57,889 nt of DNA from a virus, in IMG/VR virus record IMGVR_UViG_3300047551_001006, positions 1 to 57,889 of that record; one strand, given 5' to 3'. Positions 9,574-18,374 of the stretch are shown here, piece by piece. The notes under the pieces are model-generated. The model searched no databases and had not been told where the DNA came from. It saw nothing but the letters and a program-made list of their open reading frames with translations. Within the stretch, counting starts at the first letter, position 1. Each line of letters begins with the position of its first letter. Position numbers and translations under genes: made by a program.

Positions 9574-12374
9574 TGGACATAAACAAACTTTTTGAACGAG
9601 TATTAGTACTAGACGATTATGTAGAACAACATAATTTTCTTGTAGCAAAGCTTGCCCCTTCGTTAGTAAATGAATTAACTATTACAAATACCGATACGTT
9701 GGATGAAGCTACCAAGAAGAGAAAGAAGGCTAAGAAGAAAATTAAGGGATACGGATTTTTCTATCCATTATATCCTCGTGTAATAAAAACTGGTGAGCAA
9801 CCAAAAGAAGAACCAACAACCCCACCACCAACAGACAGCGGTGACACGGGTGGTGCAGACGCAGGTGCAGGTGAAGGTGGTAGTGCAGATGAAGCAGGAA
9901 TGGTTTATCCCTATTCACTTGGTCCGGAGCACGATGATGAATTCATACAGAAAGAAGCGTTGTCTAGCACGGAACGGATGCGGAGATACAATAAGCGTCA
10001 TCCCGAAAAAGTTCGAAAGTACCTTAAAAAGACTCAGGATGACCGCGTTGCCCGTAACCGCGACCGCAAGAAGGCAATCAAGAAGTACGGCAAGTCAAAG
10101 ATGAAAAACCACGATGTGCATCATCCAAATGGTGCACAAAATGGTAAATGGAAATTAGCTCGTAAAGACCACGGACGAGATAAGAAAAACGAAAATATAG
10201 AATATGTCTATCTTTCGGAATTGTATGAAGGACTTGTCCCAAATGGTCCGTGGAGATTGATAGTAGAAGGTGGTGCTGCGGGACATTTGGCACATCCATA
10301 CGAAGATGATAGTTTAACATTCGCAGACATCAAGGAAATGATTAAGCGCGGGTTGGTCGGTAGTTTAGACCAAGAAGCACCCGTGACCGAAAAACTTGAT
10401 GGACAAAACTTGACCTTTAGTGTTCGTGATGGTCGAGTAGTATTTGCTCGTAATAAAGGTCAAATCAAGGGGTTTGGTAAGAATGCGCTTGATGTTGCGG
10501 GTATTCGTAGTATGTTCGCAGGTCGTGGGGCAATCGAAAAATCATTTACCAGTGCGGCGGAAGATTTACAAGCAGCGGTGGATGCACTTCCATCAGAACA
10601 AAGAGAACAGATGTTTGGTGAAGGTCGTAAGTTTATGAACTTGGAAGTTATCTTTCCAGATACCAAAAATGTTATTCCATACGATAAACCTGTATTAGTA
10701 TTTCACGGAACTATCGAATACGACGAAAATGGTGAAGAAGTTGGTCGTAATATTGATGATGGTAAAGTATTTGATCAACAATTACAAGCAGTGAATGCAC
10801 AAAAACAAAAGACCTTCGGCTTATCAGGTCCACAATCTATTTCATTTAGTGATGCAGATACGGCACGAAATATGGAAAAGATGAAAGAATATGGGGCAAC
10901 CTTGGCACGATTACAACAAGAATTTGACCTTGATGATAAGAGTACCTTGGAAGATTACAAGAAGGCTTGGTGGAGAAGAGAAATTGATAAGATGGGGGTC
11001 AATCTTACCGATGAACAAAAAGAAAAGTTAGTACTCCGTTGGGCAACTGGTGATAAAAAAGCAATCGGGGTCAAGGATTTTGAAGATCCTGAAACCAAAA
11101 AATGGTTTAGACAATTCGAAGGAGAACAACTTGCTGATATGCAAAAGGCTTGTGTTCGTCCAGTAGAAAAGGTATTTTTACAGGTCGGGGTAGATACATT
11201 ACGACGAGTCACCAACTTATTAGCGGCTAATAATCCAGAAGCTGCGGCAATGTTAAAACAAGAATTAATAGATGCAATCAAGGCGGTTAAAGAAACTGGT
11301 GATAGAAACCAACTCGCTATCTTACAAAAACAAATCGAACGATTGGATGATTTGGGAATAGAAAACATAGTACCAAGTGAAGGTATTGTGTTTATGTACA
11401 AGGGTAAACCATACAAATTTACAGGCACCTTTGCTCCCGTCAATCAAATCCTCGGTATGATGAAGTTTAGTCGTGGAAAGGCAAAGGAAGTGGAAGAACC
11501 AGAAGAAAAACCAGCAGAAGAACCAAAGGTAGCCACTCAAACTACCACAACACCAACTGGTGAAAAACGAACGGTGGCAATCTTTACTGGTCGGTTCCAA
11601 CCATTCCACGCAGGACATTTTAGTATTTATCAAGCACTGGTCAAGAAATTTGGTAAAGATAATGTGTATATCGCAACAAGTGATAAGACAGACCCAACCA
11701 AATCACCATTTGGTTTTAAAGAAAAGCAACAAATTATTACTCGTATGTTTGATATTCCAGAAGATAGAATTGTACAAGTTAAAAACCCATATTCACCAAA
11801 AGAAATATTGGGACAACTACCACCAGATACTACTTACGTAACTGCGGTCAGTCAAAAGGACTCTGAACGATTGACGGGTGGAAAATATTTCAAAAATTAT
11901 GATGAAGTTCCTGATGCAGAACGAAAGGGATATGGTGAGCAAGGATACTACATCATCGCACCAGAAATGCAACTTCAACTCCAAGGTAAGAATATTAGTG
12001 GAACCCAAGTACGAGCAATATTTGGCAATCCAAAAATTACAGATAGAGCAAAGCAAGAAATTTTTACGATGATATATGGAAAATTTGACCCAGACATCTT
12101 TAAGAAAATTGTTAAAGTCACTACCGACTCCGAAGAAGCATTAAAGTTGACACAACAACACGGTGGTGAAAAGGCTGCAAAGGCTAAGATAAAGGATAAG
12201 GAACCAGCAGCAAAGAAACAACCAAAAACAAAACCAACACCAAAAGACCCATCATTCTACAAACCTGGGGAAACCTGGGAAACAGAGGGTGGAAACTTTG
12301 GTGGTAAAAATAAAAAGAACCAAGTACGATATTTCGGTACACAAGAAAGAGCAAAGAGATTTGCACAAACCTAA
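9573..12374 (+). CDS. multidomain fusion: HNH-like, KxDG ligase-like, HxGH nucleotidylyltransferase
   Basis: A 933-residue protein. About residues 130-205 carry a basic HNH-like patch (KKYGKSKMKNHDVHHPNG, His183-His184, then DHGRDKK). Residues about 250-640 look like a covalent nucleotidyltransferase: motif I EKLDGQNLTF with Lys274, a later FMNLEVIF strand, and SEGIVFMYKGKPYKF resembling motifs IV and V of ATP-dependent DNA/RNA ligases. Residues about 668-850 are a cytidylyltransferase-like fold: FTGRFQPFHAGH with HxGH at 679-682 and ISGTQVR, as in NMN adenylyltransferases. Acidic and Lys-rich linkers join the parts. Domain calls are from motifs; the combined reaction is unknown and could concern nucleic-acid end repair or NAD metabolism. 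Confidence 0.7.
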   Translation: MDINKLFERVLVLDDYVEQHNFLVAKLAPSLVNELTITNTDTLDEATKKRKKAKKKIKGYGFFYPLYPRVIKTGEQPKEEPTTPPPTDSGDTGGADAGAGEGGSADEAGMVYPYSLGPEHDDEFIQKEALSSTERMRRYNKRHPEKVRKYLKKTQDDRVARNRDRKKAIKKYGKSKMKNHDVHHPNGAQNGKWKLARKDHGRDKKNENIEYVYLSELYEGLVPNGPWRLIVEGGAAGHLAHPYEDDSLTFADIKEMIKRGLVGSLDQEAPVTEKLDGQNLTFSVRDGRVVFARNKGQIKGFGKNALDVAGIRSMFAGRGAIEKSFTSAAEDLQAAVDALPSEQREQMFGEGRKFMNLEVIFPDTKNVIPYDKPVLVFHGTIEYDENGEEVGRNIDDGKVFDQQLQAVNAQKQKTFGLSGPQSISFSDADTARNMEKMKEYGATLARLQQEFDLDDKSTLEDYKKAWWRREIDKMGVNLTDEQKEKLVLRWATGDKKAIGVKDFEDPETKKWFRQFEGEQLADMQKACVRPVEKVFLQVGVDTLRRVTNLLAANNPEAAAMLKQELIDAIKAVKETGDRNQLAILQKQIERLDDLGIENIVPSEGIVFMYKGKPYKFTGTFAPVNQILGMMKFSRGKAKEVEEPEEKPAEEPKVATQTTTTPTGEKRTVAIFTGRFQPFHAGHFSIYQALVKKFGKDNVYIATSDKTDPTKSPFGFKEKQQIITRMFDIPEDRIVQVKNPYSPKEILGQLPPDTTYVTAVSQKDSERLTGGKYFKNYDEVPDAERKGYGEQGYYIIAPEMQLQLQGKNISGTQVRAIFGNPKITDRAKQEIFTMIYGKFDPDIFKKIVKVTTDSEEALKLTQQHGGEKAAKAKIKDKEPAAKKQPKTKPTPKDPSFYKPGETWETEGGNFGGKNKKNQVRYFGTQERAKRFAQT

Positions 12375-12383
12375 GAGGTTATT

Positions 12384-12998
12384 ATGGCACGAATGGATGA
12401 AAAAGCATTAGGTGATGTAAGAAGAAAAATTGGCGAGGTAATGAAAAAAGGTGATACCAAACTTACCTTTGGATGGACACCTCAACAAGTAGAACGAAAA
12501 GAAGGTGAGGTATGGGAAGATGTGGACGGAAAGAAATGGACCAGAAAGAATGGTGTCATTCAATCCGTCACGAAATTAGATGGTTTCAAAACTCCGTGGT
12601 GGTGTCCAAAGTGTGGAACACCATTAAATGGTATTCATCTAAAGGCATACAAGAAAGCAGGTCACTGCCACGAATGTATGTTAAAAGAAGAAATGGAATT
12701 AAAAAAGTCTGGTAAGTGGCACGATGTAGTTGTTGAAAAAGGTCGCCAAAATCATATTGCAATAATCAAGGACAAAATACAAGAATTACAAAGTTATCAC
12801 GATAATCTCTCGCAACCAGAATTTATCCACGCCGATAACGAAAAAATTTTGATGATTGAAAAGTGGGATATGGATATCGATACTGTTAGAAAAGATTTAG
12901 CAGAAGAAATAACCAAACTACAAAAACATTTGGATATGGTTGAGTCTGGTATGAGTGAAGAAGAAATCAGACAATACTATGAAACACAGGAGCAATAA
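12384..12998 (+). CDS. zinc-ribbon protein with C-terminal coiled coil
   Basis: A 204-residue protein with a clear ribosome binding site (agaggtt). Residues about 72-98 hold WWCPKCG and then CHEC, a C-x2-C...C-x2-C zinc ribbon. Residues 120-200 are charged and helical with long hydrophobic spacing, a probable coiled coil. Before the ribbon, EGEVWEDVDGKKWTRKNG looks like a small beta unit. It lies between the ligase-like fusion and the membrane protein before terminase. Zinc ribbons of this type are common in T4-like phages without a known job; a role in DNA packaging or replication is only a guess from context. Confidence 0.55.
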   Translation: MARMDEKALGDVRRKIGEVMKKGDTKLTFGWTPQQVERKEGEVWEDVDGKKWTRKNGVIQSVTKLDGFKTPWWCPKCGTPLNGIHLKAYKKAGHCHECMLKEEMELKKSGKWHDVVVEKGRQNHIAIIKDKIQELQSYHDNLSQPEFIHADNEKILMIEKWDMDIDTVRKDLAEEITKLQKHLDMVESGMSEEEIRQYYETQEQ

Positions 12999-12999
12999 T

Positions 13000-13596
13000 A
13001 TGAAGGTTAAACTATTAGGATTACTACTAGTATTTGCCGGTGCGTTGTATTGGCAAGACAGTACAAGTGATGATGCGATGGACAAGTATATTGAAGAATA
13101 TAAACAATTTCAAGCAAAGGCAGATTCAGTCACAGAATTAGCAGATAGTTTGAAGGCAGAAATCGTCATCGCGGATAACGAATCCAGAGCAGCAGAAAGT
13201 CGAGCAAAGATACTCGGTCGCCAAGTTAACTCATTAAAAAATGAAACGTTGAGTATGGAAGAACGAGCAGAGGTGATGAAAGAAACACTTCTTGACACAT
13301 TAGAACTAGCTCGTCAAGTCTTACCACTCAAAGACTCTATTATCGCAAAACAAAAAGAAACCATCGCAGCACAAGATGGACAAGTCACAGAACTCCAAAG
13401 TGCATTACAAAGTAAGGATAATGCATTACGGATGGCACTGATACGTGGTGATAGTCTCCAAGCAGTCATTAATTTAATTCCACCAGCACCAAAGAACCCT
13501 AACCGTATGTTCGGATTTAAGTTACCAAGTCGTAAGGCATCATTCTTAGTTGGTGTCGCTATGGGTGTTGGAACTTCAATATTGGTGGTCAAGTAA
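13000..13596 (+). CDS. membrane-anchored coiled-coil protein, spanin-like candidate
   Basis: A 198-residue protein. I start at 13000 (MKVKLLGLLLVFAGALYW), preceded by acaggag, because the longer frame would overlap the previous gene and hide the hydrophobic N-terminus. Residues 4-18 are a membrane anchor or uncleaved signal. Residues about 30-165 are Ala/Glu/Lys/Leu-rich coiled coil, and the last 20 residues contain a second hydrophobic segment (FLVGVAMGVG). An i-spanin has an N-terminal anchor and a periplasmic coiled coil, so this could act in lysis, but the C-terminal hydrophobic segment is not typical. I saw no adjacent holin or lipoprotein spanin. Confidence 0.45.
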   Translation: MKVKLLGLLLVFAGALYWQDSTSDDAMDKYIEEYKQFQAKADSVTELADSLKAEIVIADNESRAAESRAKILGRQVNSLKNETLSMEERAEVMKETLLDTLELARQVLPLKDSIIAKQKETIAAQDGQVTELQSALQSKDNALRMALIRGDSLQAVINLIPPAPKNPNRMFGFKLPSRKASFLVGVAMGVGTSILVVK

Positions 13597-13605
13597 GAGG
13601 TTTTT

Positions 13606-15192
13606 ATGAACGCAACTGCACAGCAGTTAAGAGAACGAATTAAAGAAGAATATAAGAAGTGTGCGGTTGATCCTGCATACTTCTTATCAAAGTATTCGTA
13701 CATTCAACATCCCGTTCGTGGTCGAATGTTGTTTGATTTATACCACTATCAGAAAAAGTCATTACACGATTTTATGAACTTTGATTATAACATCGTGTTA
13801 AAAGGCCGTCAGATTGGTATTTCAACATTAGTGGCTGGATACGCACTCTGGATGTTATTGTTCCACAAAGATAAAAATATCCTTGTTATCGCAACCAAAC
13901 AAGAAACTGCAAAGAACTTGGTGACCAAAGTTCGGTTCATGCATCAAAACCTTCCAGTTTGGCTTCGTGGTGAAATTGTCACGGATAATAAACTATCATT
14001 ACAATTTACCAACGGGTCACAAATCAAGGCGGTAGCAAGTAGTAAAGACGCCGGACGTTCGGAAGCATTGTCTCTTCTTATTCTGGACGAAGCGGCGTTT
14101 ATTGATGACGCGGATATAATCTGGACCGCAGCATCCAGTACCTTATCAACGGGTGGTCAAGCTATCTTATTATCTACTCCGAATGGTGTGGGTAATTTCT
14201 TCCATAAAATGTGGATGCAAGCAGAAACAAAGGAAAATAATTTCAATCCTATTTTGTTGGATTGGAGAGTACACCCAGAACGTGACCAAGCATGGCGTGA
14301 CCGTCAAACGGAACTGATGGGAGAACTCCAAGCGTCCCAAGAACATGACGCATCTTTCATCTTCTCAGGTAATACAGTCATCCCACCAGAAATCATAGAA
14401 TTTTATAAATCAACATTTGTCCAAGAACCAATTACCAAAGGTGGATTTGATGGAAACCTTTGGGTATGGGAATATGCACAACCTGGAAAATCCTATATAG
14501 TATCTGCCGACATTGCTCGTGGAGATGGTGAGGACTATTCCAGTTTCCACGTGATTGATGTGGAAACCTCAACCCAAGTAGCAGAATACAAGGGGAAGGT
14601 AGAAACCAAACAGTTCGGGAATATGTTAGTGTCTATCGCAACGGAATATAATGACGCACTTCTTATTCCAGAAAATAGTAGTATAGGATGGAATGCTATT
14701 CAGCAGGTCATAGATAGAGGATATAGAAATCTCTTTTATATGTCCAAAGACTTACAATACGTGGACGTAGAACATCAAATGACAGGTCGATATTATCGTG
14801 AAGAACGAAATATGGTACCTGGATTCACTACATCTCAACGCACCCGTCCGTTAGTTATCGCACGATTAAAAGAATATATGTTAGAAAATAGTTTTACTAT
14901 TCGGTCATCTCGTATGTGTGCTGAATTAGAAACTTTTATTTGGAAGAATGGTAGACCAGAGGCATTATCTGGTTATAATGATGACTTGACGATGGCACTT
15001 TGTATCGGTCTGTGGGTTCGTGATACCGCCCTCCGTTTGCGTCAGGAAGGTATAGAATTGACGAAGTTGGCGATAGACAAGACAAAGTACAACGTCATCG
15101 GTCATGTCTATACAAGCAACAATATGACGCACAATCCATACGAAATGGATATTGGTGGTAAAAAGGAAAATATATCGTGGTTACTAGGATAA
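13606..15192 (+). CDS. terL: terminase large subunit (T4 gp17-like)
   Basis: A 528-residue DNA-packaging motor protein. The N-terminal ATPase has a Walker A-like KGRQIGIST (residues 66-74; the classical Lys is replaced as in many T4-like terminases with an RQxG loop) and Walker B LLILDEAAF (Asp161, Glu162). The C-terminal RNase H-like nuclease has YIVSADIARGDGEDYSSF (Asp302), LLIPENSSIGW and YNDDLTMAL, supplying the acidic residues that cut the concatemer. It docks on the portal and pumps DNA into the prohead. A small terminase (gp16) is not recognisable nearby. Confidence 0.92.
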   Translation: MNATAQQLRERIKEEYKKCAVDPAYFLSKYSYIQHPVRGRMLFDLYHYQKKSLHDFMNFDYNIVLKGRQIGISTLVAGYALWMLLFHKDKNILVIATKQETAKNLVTKVRFMHQNLPVWLRGEIVTDNKLSLQFTNGSQIKAVASSKDAGRSEALSLLILDEAAFIDDADIIWTAASSTLSTGGQAILLSTPNGVGNFFHKMWMQAETKENNFNPILLDWRVHPERDQAWRDRQTELMGELQASQEHDASFIFSGNTVIPPEIIEFYKSTFVQEPITKGGFDGNLWVWEYAQPGKSYIVSADIARGDGEDYSSFHVIDVETSTQVAEYKGKVETKQFGNMLVSIATEYNDALLIPENSSIGWNAIQQVIDRGYRNLFYMSKDLQYVDVEHQMTGRYYREERNMVPGFTTSQRTRPLVIARLKEYMLENSFTIRSSRMCAELETFIWKNGRPEALSGYNDDLTMALCIGLWVRDTALRLRQEGIELTKLAIDKTKYNVIGHVYTSNNMTHNPYEMDIGGKKENISWLLG

Positions 15193-15193
15193 T

Positions 15194-15218
15194 ACACTAT
15201 TTATAATGTAGTGTTTTT
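15194..15218 (+). terminator. hairpin with T run after terminase, overlapping a late-type octamer
   Basis: ACACTA and TAGTGT (6 bp) enclose a 9-base loop and are followed by TTTT. The octamer TATTTATA at 15198-15205 lies inside the arm and loop, so stop and restart signals overlap. Confidence 0.45.
15198..15205 (+). promoter_or_regulatory. late-promoter-like octamer TATTTATA
   Basis: Exact octamer, 27 bases before the ATG at 15232, embedded in the post-terminase hairpin. Confidence 0.5.
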
Positions 15219-15231
15219 ATTGGATTTAACT

Positions 15232-15390
15232 ATGATTAAATTAGTTGATATTTTATTGACCGAAAAATGGACAAAGAAGTACAAAAAGTCTATAAATTGC
15301 AGTAATCCAAAGGGTTTCAGCCAAAAAGCACATTGCGCAGGACGTAGAAAGCGCAAACGCGGTGGTGTCACAAAATCTAAACCGGTATAA
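15232..15390 (+). CDS. small basic Cys protein with capsid-targeting-like N-terminus
   Basis: A 52-residue protein. It starts MIKLVDILLTE, a short tag shared with several neighbours and ending in an L-x-E site like those cut by T4-type prohead protease. The rest is strongly basic, with INCSNPKGFSQKAHCAGR (two Cys) and RRKRKRGG. Small proteins with the CSNPKGFSQKAHC motif occur in many phages without a known function. Packaged DNA-binding internal protein is my inference, from charge, tag and position between terminase and portal. Confidence 0.6.
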   Translation: MIKLVDILLTEKWTKKYKKSINCSNPKGFSQKAHCAGRRKRKRGGVTKSKPV

Positions 15391-15393
15391 GAT

Positions 15394-15954
15394 ATGACCA
15401 AAGATGAACTTTTAGAAATTATCCGTGAAGAATTAGATAATATCATGGCAGAATGGGATACGAAAAACCCAGATGATGATCCATCACCACGATGGAATAA
15501 GGCTGACCAGGATGCCGTGGATAAGCAAAGAGCAAATTTGTTTAAGAAGCAAATGGCAAAACAATCTATGATGTCACAAAAGGTCAAGTACAAGAACCCA
15601 GATGGAACCGAAGGTGAAGCTACCGTCAAGACATTATTGGGATACGATAAGGATCATCCAGGTCGTAAAGCTGCGGCAAGAATGTATGCGCAGTATATGG
15701 CTAAGAATAAAGAAGAAAATACCATTTCAGAACATAGTGCTGAATTAGATGAACGCACCGTGGCAAGTCGGGAACCACCACGTAAGATGTCGAAGGACCA
15801 AGTAACCAAACGTGATGGTATCGGTAAGAAGTTGATGAAGAATAAGCGTGCACTTCGTTATTTCAAGGATAAGTTCGGTGATGATTGGAAATCATATCTC
15901 TGGGCAGCATCAACCAATAAAGCAATCGACGGTAAGAAAAAAGGTAAAAAGTAA
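15394..15954 (+). CDS. small basic head-cluster protein with LGY-RKAA module
   Basis: A 186-residue protein. The N-terminus is an acidic amphipathic helix (TKDELLEIIREELDNIMAE). Residues about 66-105 contain KYKNPDGTEGEATVKTLLGY followed by DKDHPGRKAAARMY, a module also present at the end of the HAD phosphatase at 24132. The C-terminus is basic (GDDWKSYLWAASTNKAIDGK, then KKKGKK). It overlaps the next gene by one base (TAATG). No catalytic residues are recognisable; a DNA-associated head protein is possible. Confidence 0.5.
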   Translation: MTKDELLEIIREELDNIMAEWDTKNPDDDPSPRWNKADQDAVDKQRANLFKKQMAKQSMMSQKVKYKNPDGTEGEATVKTLLGYDKDHPGRKAAARMYAQYMAKNKEENTISEHSAELDERTVASREPPRKMSKDQVTKRDGIGKKLMKNKRALRYFKDKFGDDWKSYLWAASTNKAIDGKKKGKK

Positions 15955-16439
15955 TGGAATACAGAGAATATTATTCATATATTTTTGAGGATTGTGATTG
16001 TCTCCACGAAGCAGATTGTGGATGCGGTCAAGAAGAAGGATATCCTTGGGGTGGATACAAGGAAACTGAAAGTGATTTCGCAGACCCACGACTTCAAAAG
16101 ATGGAAGAAATATCAGCAATATTAGAAAAGAATATTCCAACCAGTCCTGATAAATGGGCACGAGCAAAGGCGGCAGCTCGTTCAAAGTTCAAGGTCTATC
16201 CATCCGCATACGCAAATCTATGGGCAGCAAAGAAATACAAGAGTATGGGTGGTGGTTGGAAGAAGGGAAAGAAGGAAGAATATCATATTCCACACAAGCG
16301 CCGTGACCCTATGGGTCAAGAGGATGCGGACATCAATAACGATGGAAAGGTGGATTTAACAGATAAGATGTTGAAGGCAAAGAGAGATTTATATAAACGA
16401 TATTTAGTAGCAAAAGAAAAAGGTCAGAAAAGTATTTAA
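15954..16439 (+). CDS. small protein with Cys N-terminus and EF-hand-like loop
   Basis: A 161-residue protein. The first 30 residues are Cys-rich (DCDCLHEADCGCG). Residues about 64-100 hold KAAARSKFKVYPSAYANLWA and YKSMGGGWKKGKK, a basic aromatic module that I recognise from many phage small proteins of unknown function. Residues about 121-140 hold DINNDGKVDLTDKML, an Asp-rich loop of the EF-hand/dockerin type that could bind calcium. It is coupled to the previous gene by TAATG. Its function is unknown; the head-gene context suggests a capsid-associated part. Confidence 0.5.
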   Translation: MEYREYYSYIFEDCDCLHEADCGCGQEEGYPWGGYKETESDFADPRLQKMEEISAILEKNIPTSPDKWARAKAAARSKFKVYPSAYANLWAAKKYKSMGGGWKKGKKEEYHIPHKRRDPMGQEDADINNDGKVDLTDKMLKAKRDLYKRYLVAKEKGQKSI

Positions 16440-16456
16440 CATTTTGGAGAGTTCCG

Positions 16457-17107
16457 ATGATTAGATTAATGGGATTAATACCTGGTATCAAAGCAATTGG
16501 TGAAAAACCAGTTGGTTCGATGAACGAAGAAGAAAAATGGATACAAAAGGCAATCAAGAAGCCAGGTGCATTAAAGAAGCAACTTGGAGTTGCAGCAGAT
16601 GAACCAATTCCAGCAGGTAAGTTAAAGGCAGCTGCTGAAAAGGGTGGTAAATTAGGTCAACGTGCACGTTTGGCTATGACTTTAAAAAAGTTAAAAGAAG
16701 AAACAGAACTCTCCGAAGAACAATCTGTAAAGCTTGATGAACTTATTGCACAATTAGAAGCAATGGACCCAGTTGGTCAAGAAGATGGTGATATCGATAA
16801 TGACGGTGATAAGGACTCTTCTGACAAGTATTTACAAGCTCGCCGTGATGCAATCGGTAAGGCAATGAAGAAAGAAGGTGCAGAAGGTGAAGATCACGAA
16901 GTATCTATGGCACATAATGCATTAGATGACATCATCAAGAATGCAACCGAATTAAAGAGTAAGATGGGTGAAGGTGAAAAGGACATTCCAGCATGGATTC
17001 AAGACCACGTTTCACAAGCACAAAACTTCATCAGCCAAGCAAATACTAACTATCATGAATACGGTGATAAGGGTATGGATATGAACCCACCGATGGAAGC
17101 TAAGTAA
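16457..17107 (+). CDS. small head-cluster protein with basic module and EF-hand-like loop
   Basis: A 216-residue protein preceded by tttggagag. Residues about 27-75 (EEKWIQKAIKKPGALKKQLG then GQRARLAMTLKKL) form a basic helical module found in several phages. Residues about 110-135 hold PVGQEDGDIDNDGDKDSSDK, an Asp-rich loop like the one in the preceding protein. The C-terminal third is helical (MAHNALDDIIKNATELKSKM). No enzyme motif is seen. Shared modules with its neighbour point to a family of related accessory proteins. Confidence 0.5.
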   Translation: MIRLMGLIPGIKAIGEKPVGSMNEEEKWIQKAIKKPGALKKQLGVAADEPIPAGKLKAAAEKGGKLGQRARLAMTLKKLKEETELSEEQSVKLDELIAQLEAMDPVGQEDGDIDNDGDKDSSDKYLQARRDAIGKAMKKEGAEGEDHEVSMAHNALDDIIKNATELKSKMGEGEKDIPAWIQDHVSQAQNFISQANTNYHEYGDKGMDMNPPMEAK

Positions 17108-17469
17108 TGGAAACCGTTGCAAAGTTTTTGTCCACACTATTCAATAGTCGTGACCAAGCACATATCTTCCATTTACAAACTTCATCATATGCTGCTCACA
17201 AGGCATTAAATTCGTATTATGAAGATATTGTAGATTTGATAGATAGTTACGCAGAAAATTTTCAAGGTCGTTATGGCATCATTCGTGGTTATACTCCACA
17301 AAAGCAATACTTTGAAGGTGATGAAGTAGTCAAGTATTTTACTGGATTATCAACCTATATTGATAGTGTTCGTAAAGGATTACCACAAGATAGTGACCTT
17401 AATAATATCGTAGATGAAATGTCATCACTAGTCAATTCTACGATTTACAAGTTGAAGTTCTTAAAGTAA
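17107..17469 (+). CDS. DUF5856-like helical protein
   Basis: A 120-residue, mostly helical protein. The N-terminal pattern FLSTLFNSRDQAHIFHLQT followed by SYAAHKALNSYY and DIVDLIDSYAENFQG matches the family I know as DUF5856, which is widespread in T4-like phages. The His/Asp/Glu-bearing helices look ferritin- or Dps-like, but I cannot prove a metal site. One-base overlaps on both sides tie it into the terminase-portal operon. Function unknown. Confidence 0.6.
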   Translation: METVAKFLSTLFNSRDQAHIFHLQTSSYAAHKALNSYYEDIVDLIDSYAENFQGRYGIIRGYTPQKQYFEGDEVVKYFTGLSTYIDSVRKGLPQDSDLNNIVDEMSSLVNSTIYKLKFLK

Positions 17470-17795
17470 TGAAATTACAAGATATTTTAGTTGAACTTAC
17501 CGAAGATATTTTGGATGAGAAGTATAAACCAAAAGGTGAATTGGGTAAGTGGTTGAAGCAAAAATGGGTGGATATTTCCAGAAAAGATAAAAAAACTGGA
17601 AAGCATCCACCGTGTGGTGCTTCGGCTGGTAAAAAAGAACGTAAAGGTGGTTCGGCCAAATATCCAAAGTGTAGACCAGCACGTTCCGCAGCAGCAATGA
17701 CTAAGGGTGAAAAGCGGTCAGCTGTAGTAAGAAAGAGAAAAGCAGGAAATCCAGGTGGAAAACCAACGATGGTTTCTACCTTTAAAAAGAAATAA
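17469..17795 (+). CDS. small basic DUF5872-like protein with capsid-targeting-like N-terminus
   Basis: A 108-residue strongly basic protein. It begins MKLQDILVE, nine residues matching the tag of neighbouring small proteins and ending in an L-x-E site. The middle, WVDISRKDKKTGKHPPCG followed by KYPKCRP, matches the DUF5872-type module of phage proteins, with two conserved Cys. The C-terminal half is Lys/Arg-rich (KRSAVVRKRKAGNPGGK). Tag, charge and location fit a DNA-binding internal head protein, by inference. Confidence 0.6.
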   Translation: MKLQDILVELTEDILDEKYKPKGELGKWLKQKWVDISRKDKKTGKHPPCGASAGKKERKGGSAKYPKCRPARSAAAMTKGEKRSAVVRKRKAGNPGGKPTMVSTFKKK

Positions 17796-17818
17796 AACTC
17801 TTGACTTTGAGAGCAAAT

Positions 17819-18373
17819 ATGATTAGATTGGCTGATATTCTATGTGAAGCTTGTTGGGATGGATACAAGCAAGTTGGAATGAAGGAACTAAATGGTAAGA
17901 TGGTTCCTAACTGTGTTCCAGTAGAAGAACTATATCATCGTCCCGAAAGTGAAGTCACATCGGATAGCGACTTCAAACCAGACCAAGATAATGAACGTGA
18001 CCAATTTGGTTCGGAAGGAATGGATGAAATACACGAAGGTGAATTCTGTAATGAATGTTTAATAGAAGTTCTTGAAGGATTACACGAAGATCAACTTGGT
18101 GAAGCAGAATATCGTGGTCGTAAGGTTCCTCTTGGAAAGATTATGAGAGGAGATACCAAGAAGTTTAAGGTATATGTTCGTGACCCAAAGAGTGGCAATA
18201 TTAAGAAGGTTAGTTTTGGTCACGGTGGTTCATCCGCTCGTAAGCGTGGTGAAAAGACGATGAAAATTAAAAAAAATATTCCTTCTCGTCGTAAAGCATT
18301 CCGTGCAAGACACAACTGTGATAATCCAGGTCCAAGAACAAAAGCTCGTTATTGGGCATGTAGGACTTGGTAA
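17819..18373 (+). CDS. small Cys/basic head-cluster protein with capsid-targeting-like N-terminus
   Basis: A 184-residue protein. I start at the ATG at 17819, not an upstream TTG at 17801, because it gives MIRLADILCE, the shared tag. Then come CWDGYKQVGMKELNGKMVPN with a further Cys, an acidic linker, VPLGKIMRGDTKKFKVYVRD (a beta unit) and a basic C-terminus with KAFRARHNCDNPGPRTKARY and WACRTW. Each block is a known recurrent phage module without assigned function. Probably packaged or capsid-associated. Confidence 0.6.
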   Translation: MIRLADILCEACWDGYKQVGMKELNGKMVPNCVPVEELYHRPESEVTSDSDFKPDQDNERDQFGSEGMDEIHEGEFCNECLIEVLEGLHEDQLGEAEYRGRKVPLGKIMRGDTKKFKVYVRDPKSGNIKKVSFGHGGSSARKRGEKTMKIKKNIPSRRKAFRARHNCDNPGPRTKARYWACRTW

Positions 18374-18374
18374 T

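Noticed and set aside
12955-12999. Extended N-terminus for the membrane coiled-coil gene
   Set aside because: It would overlap the previous gene and put 15 polar residues before a clear signal-anchor; the ATG at 13000 has a ribosome binding site.
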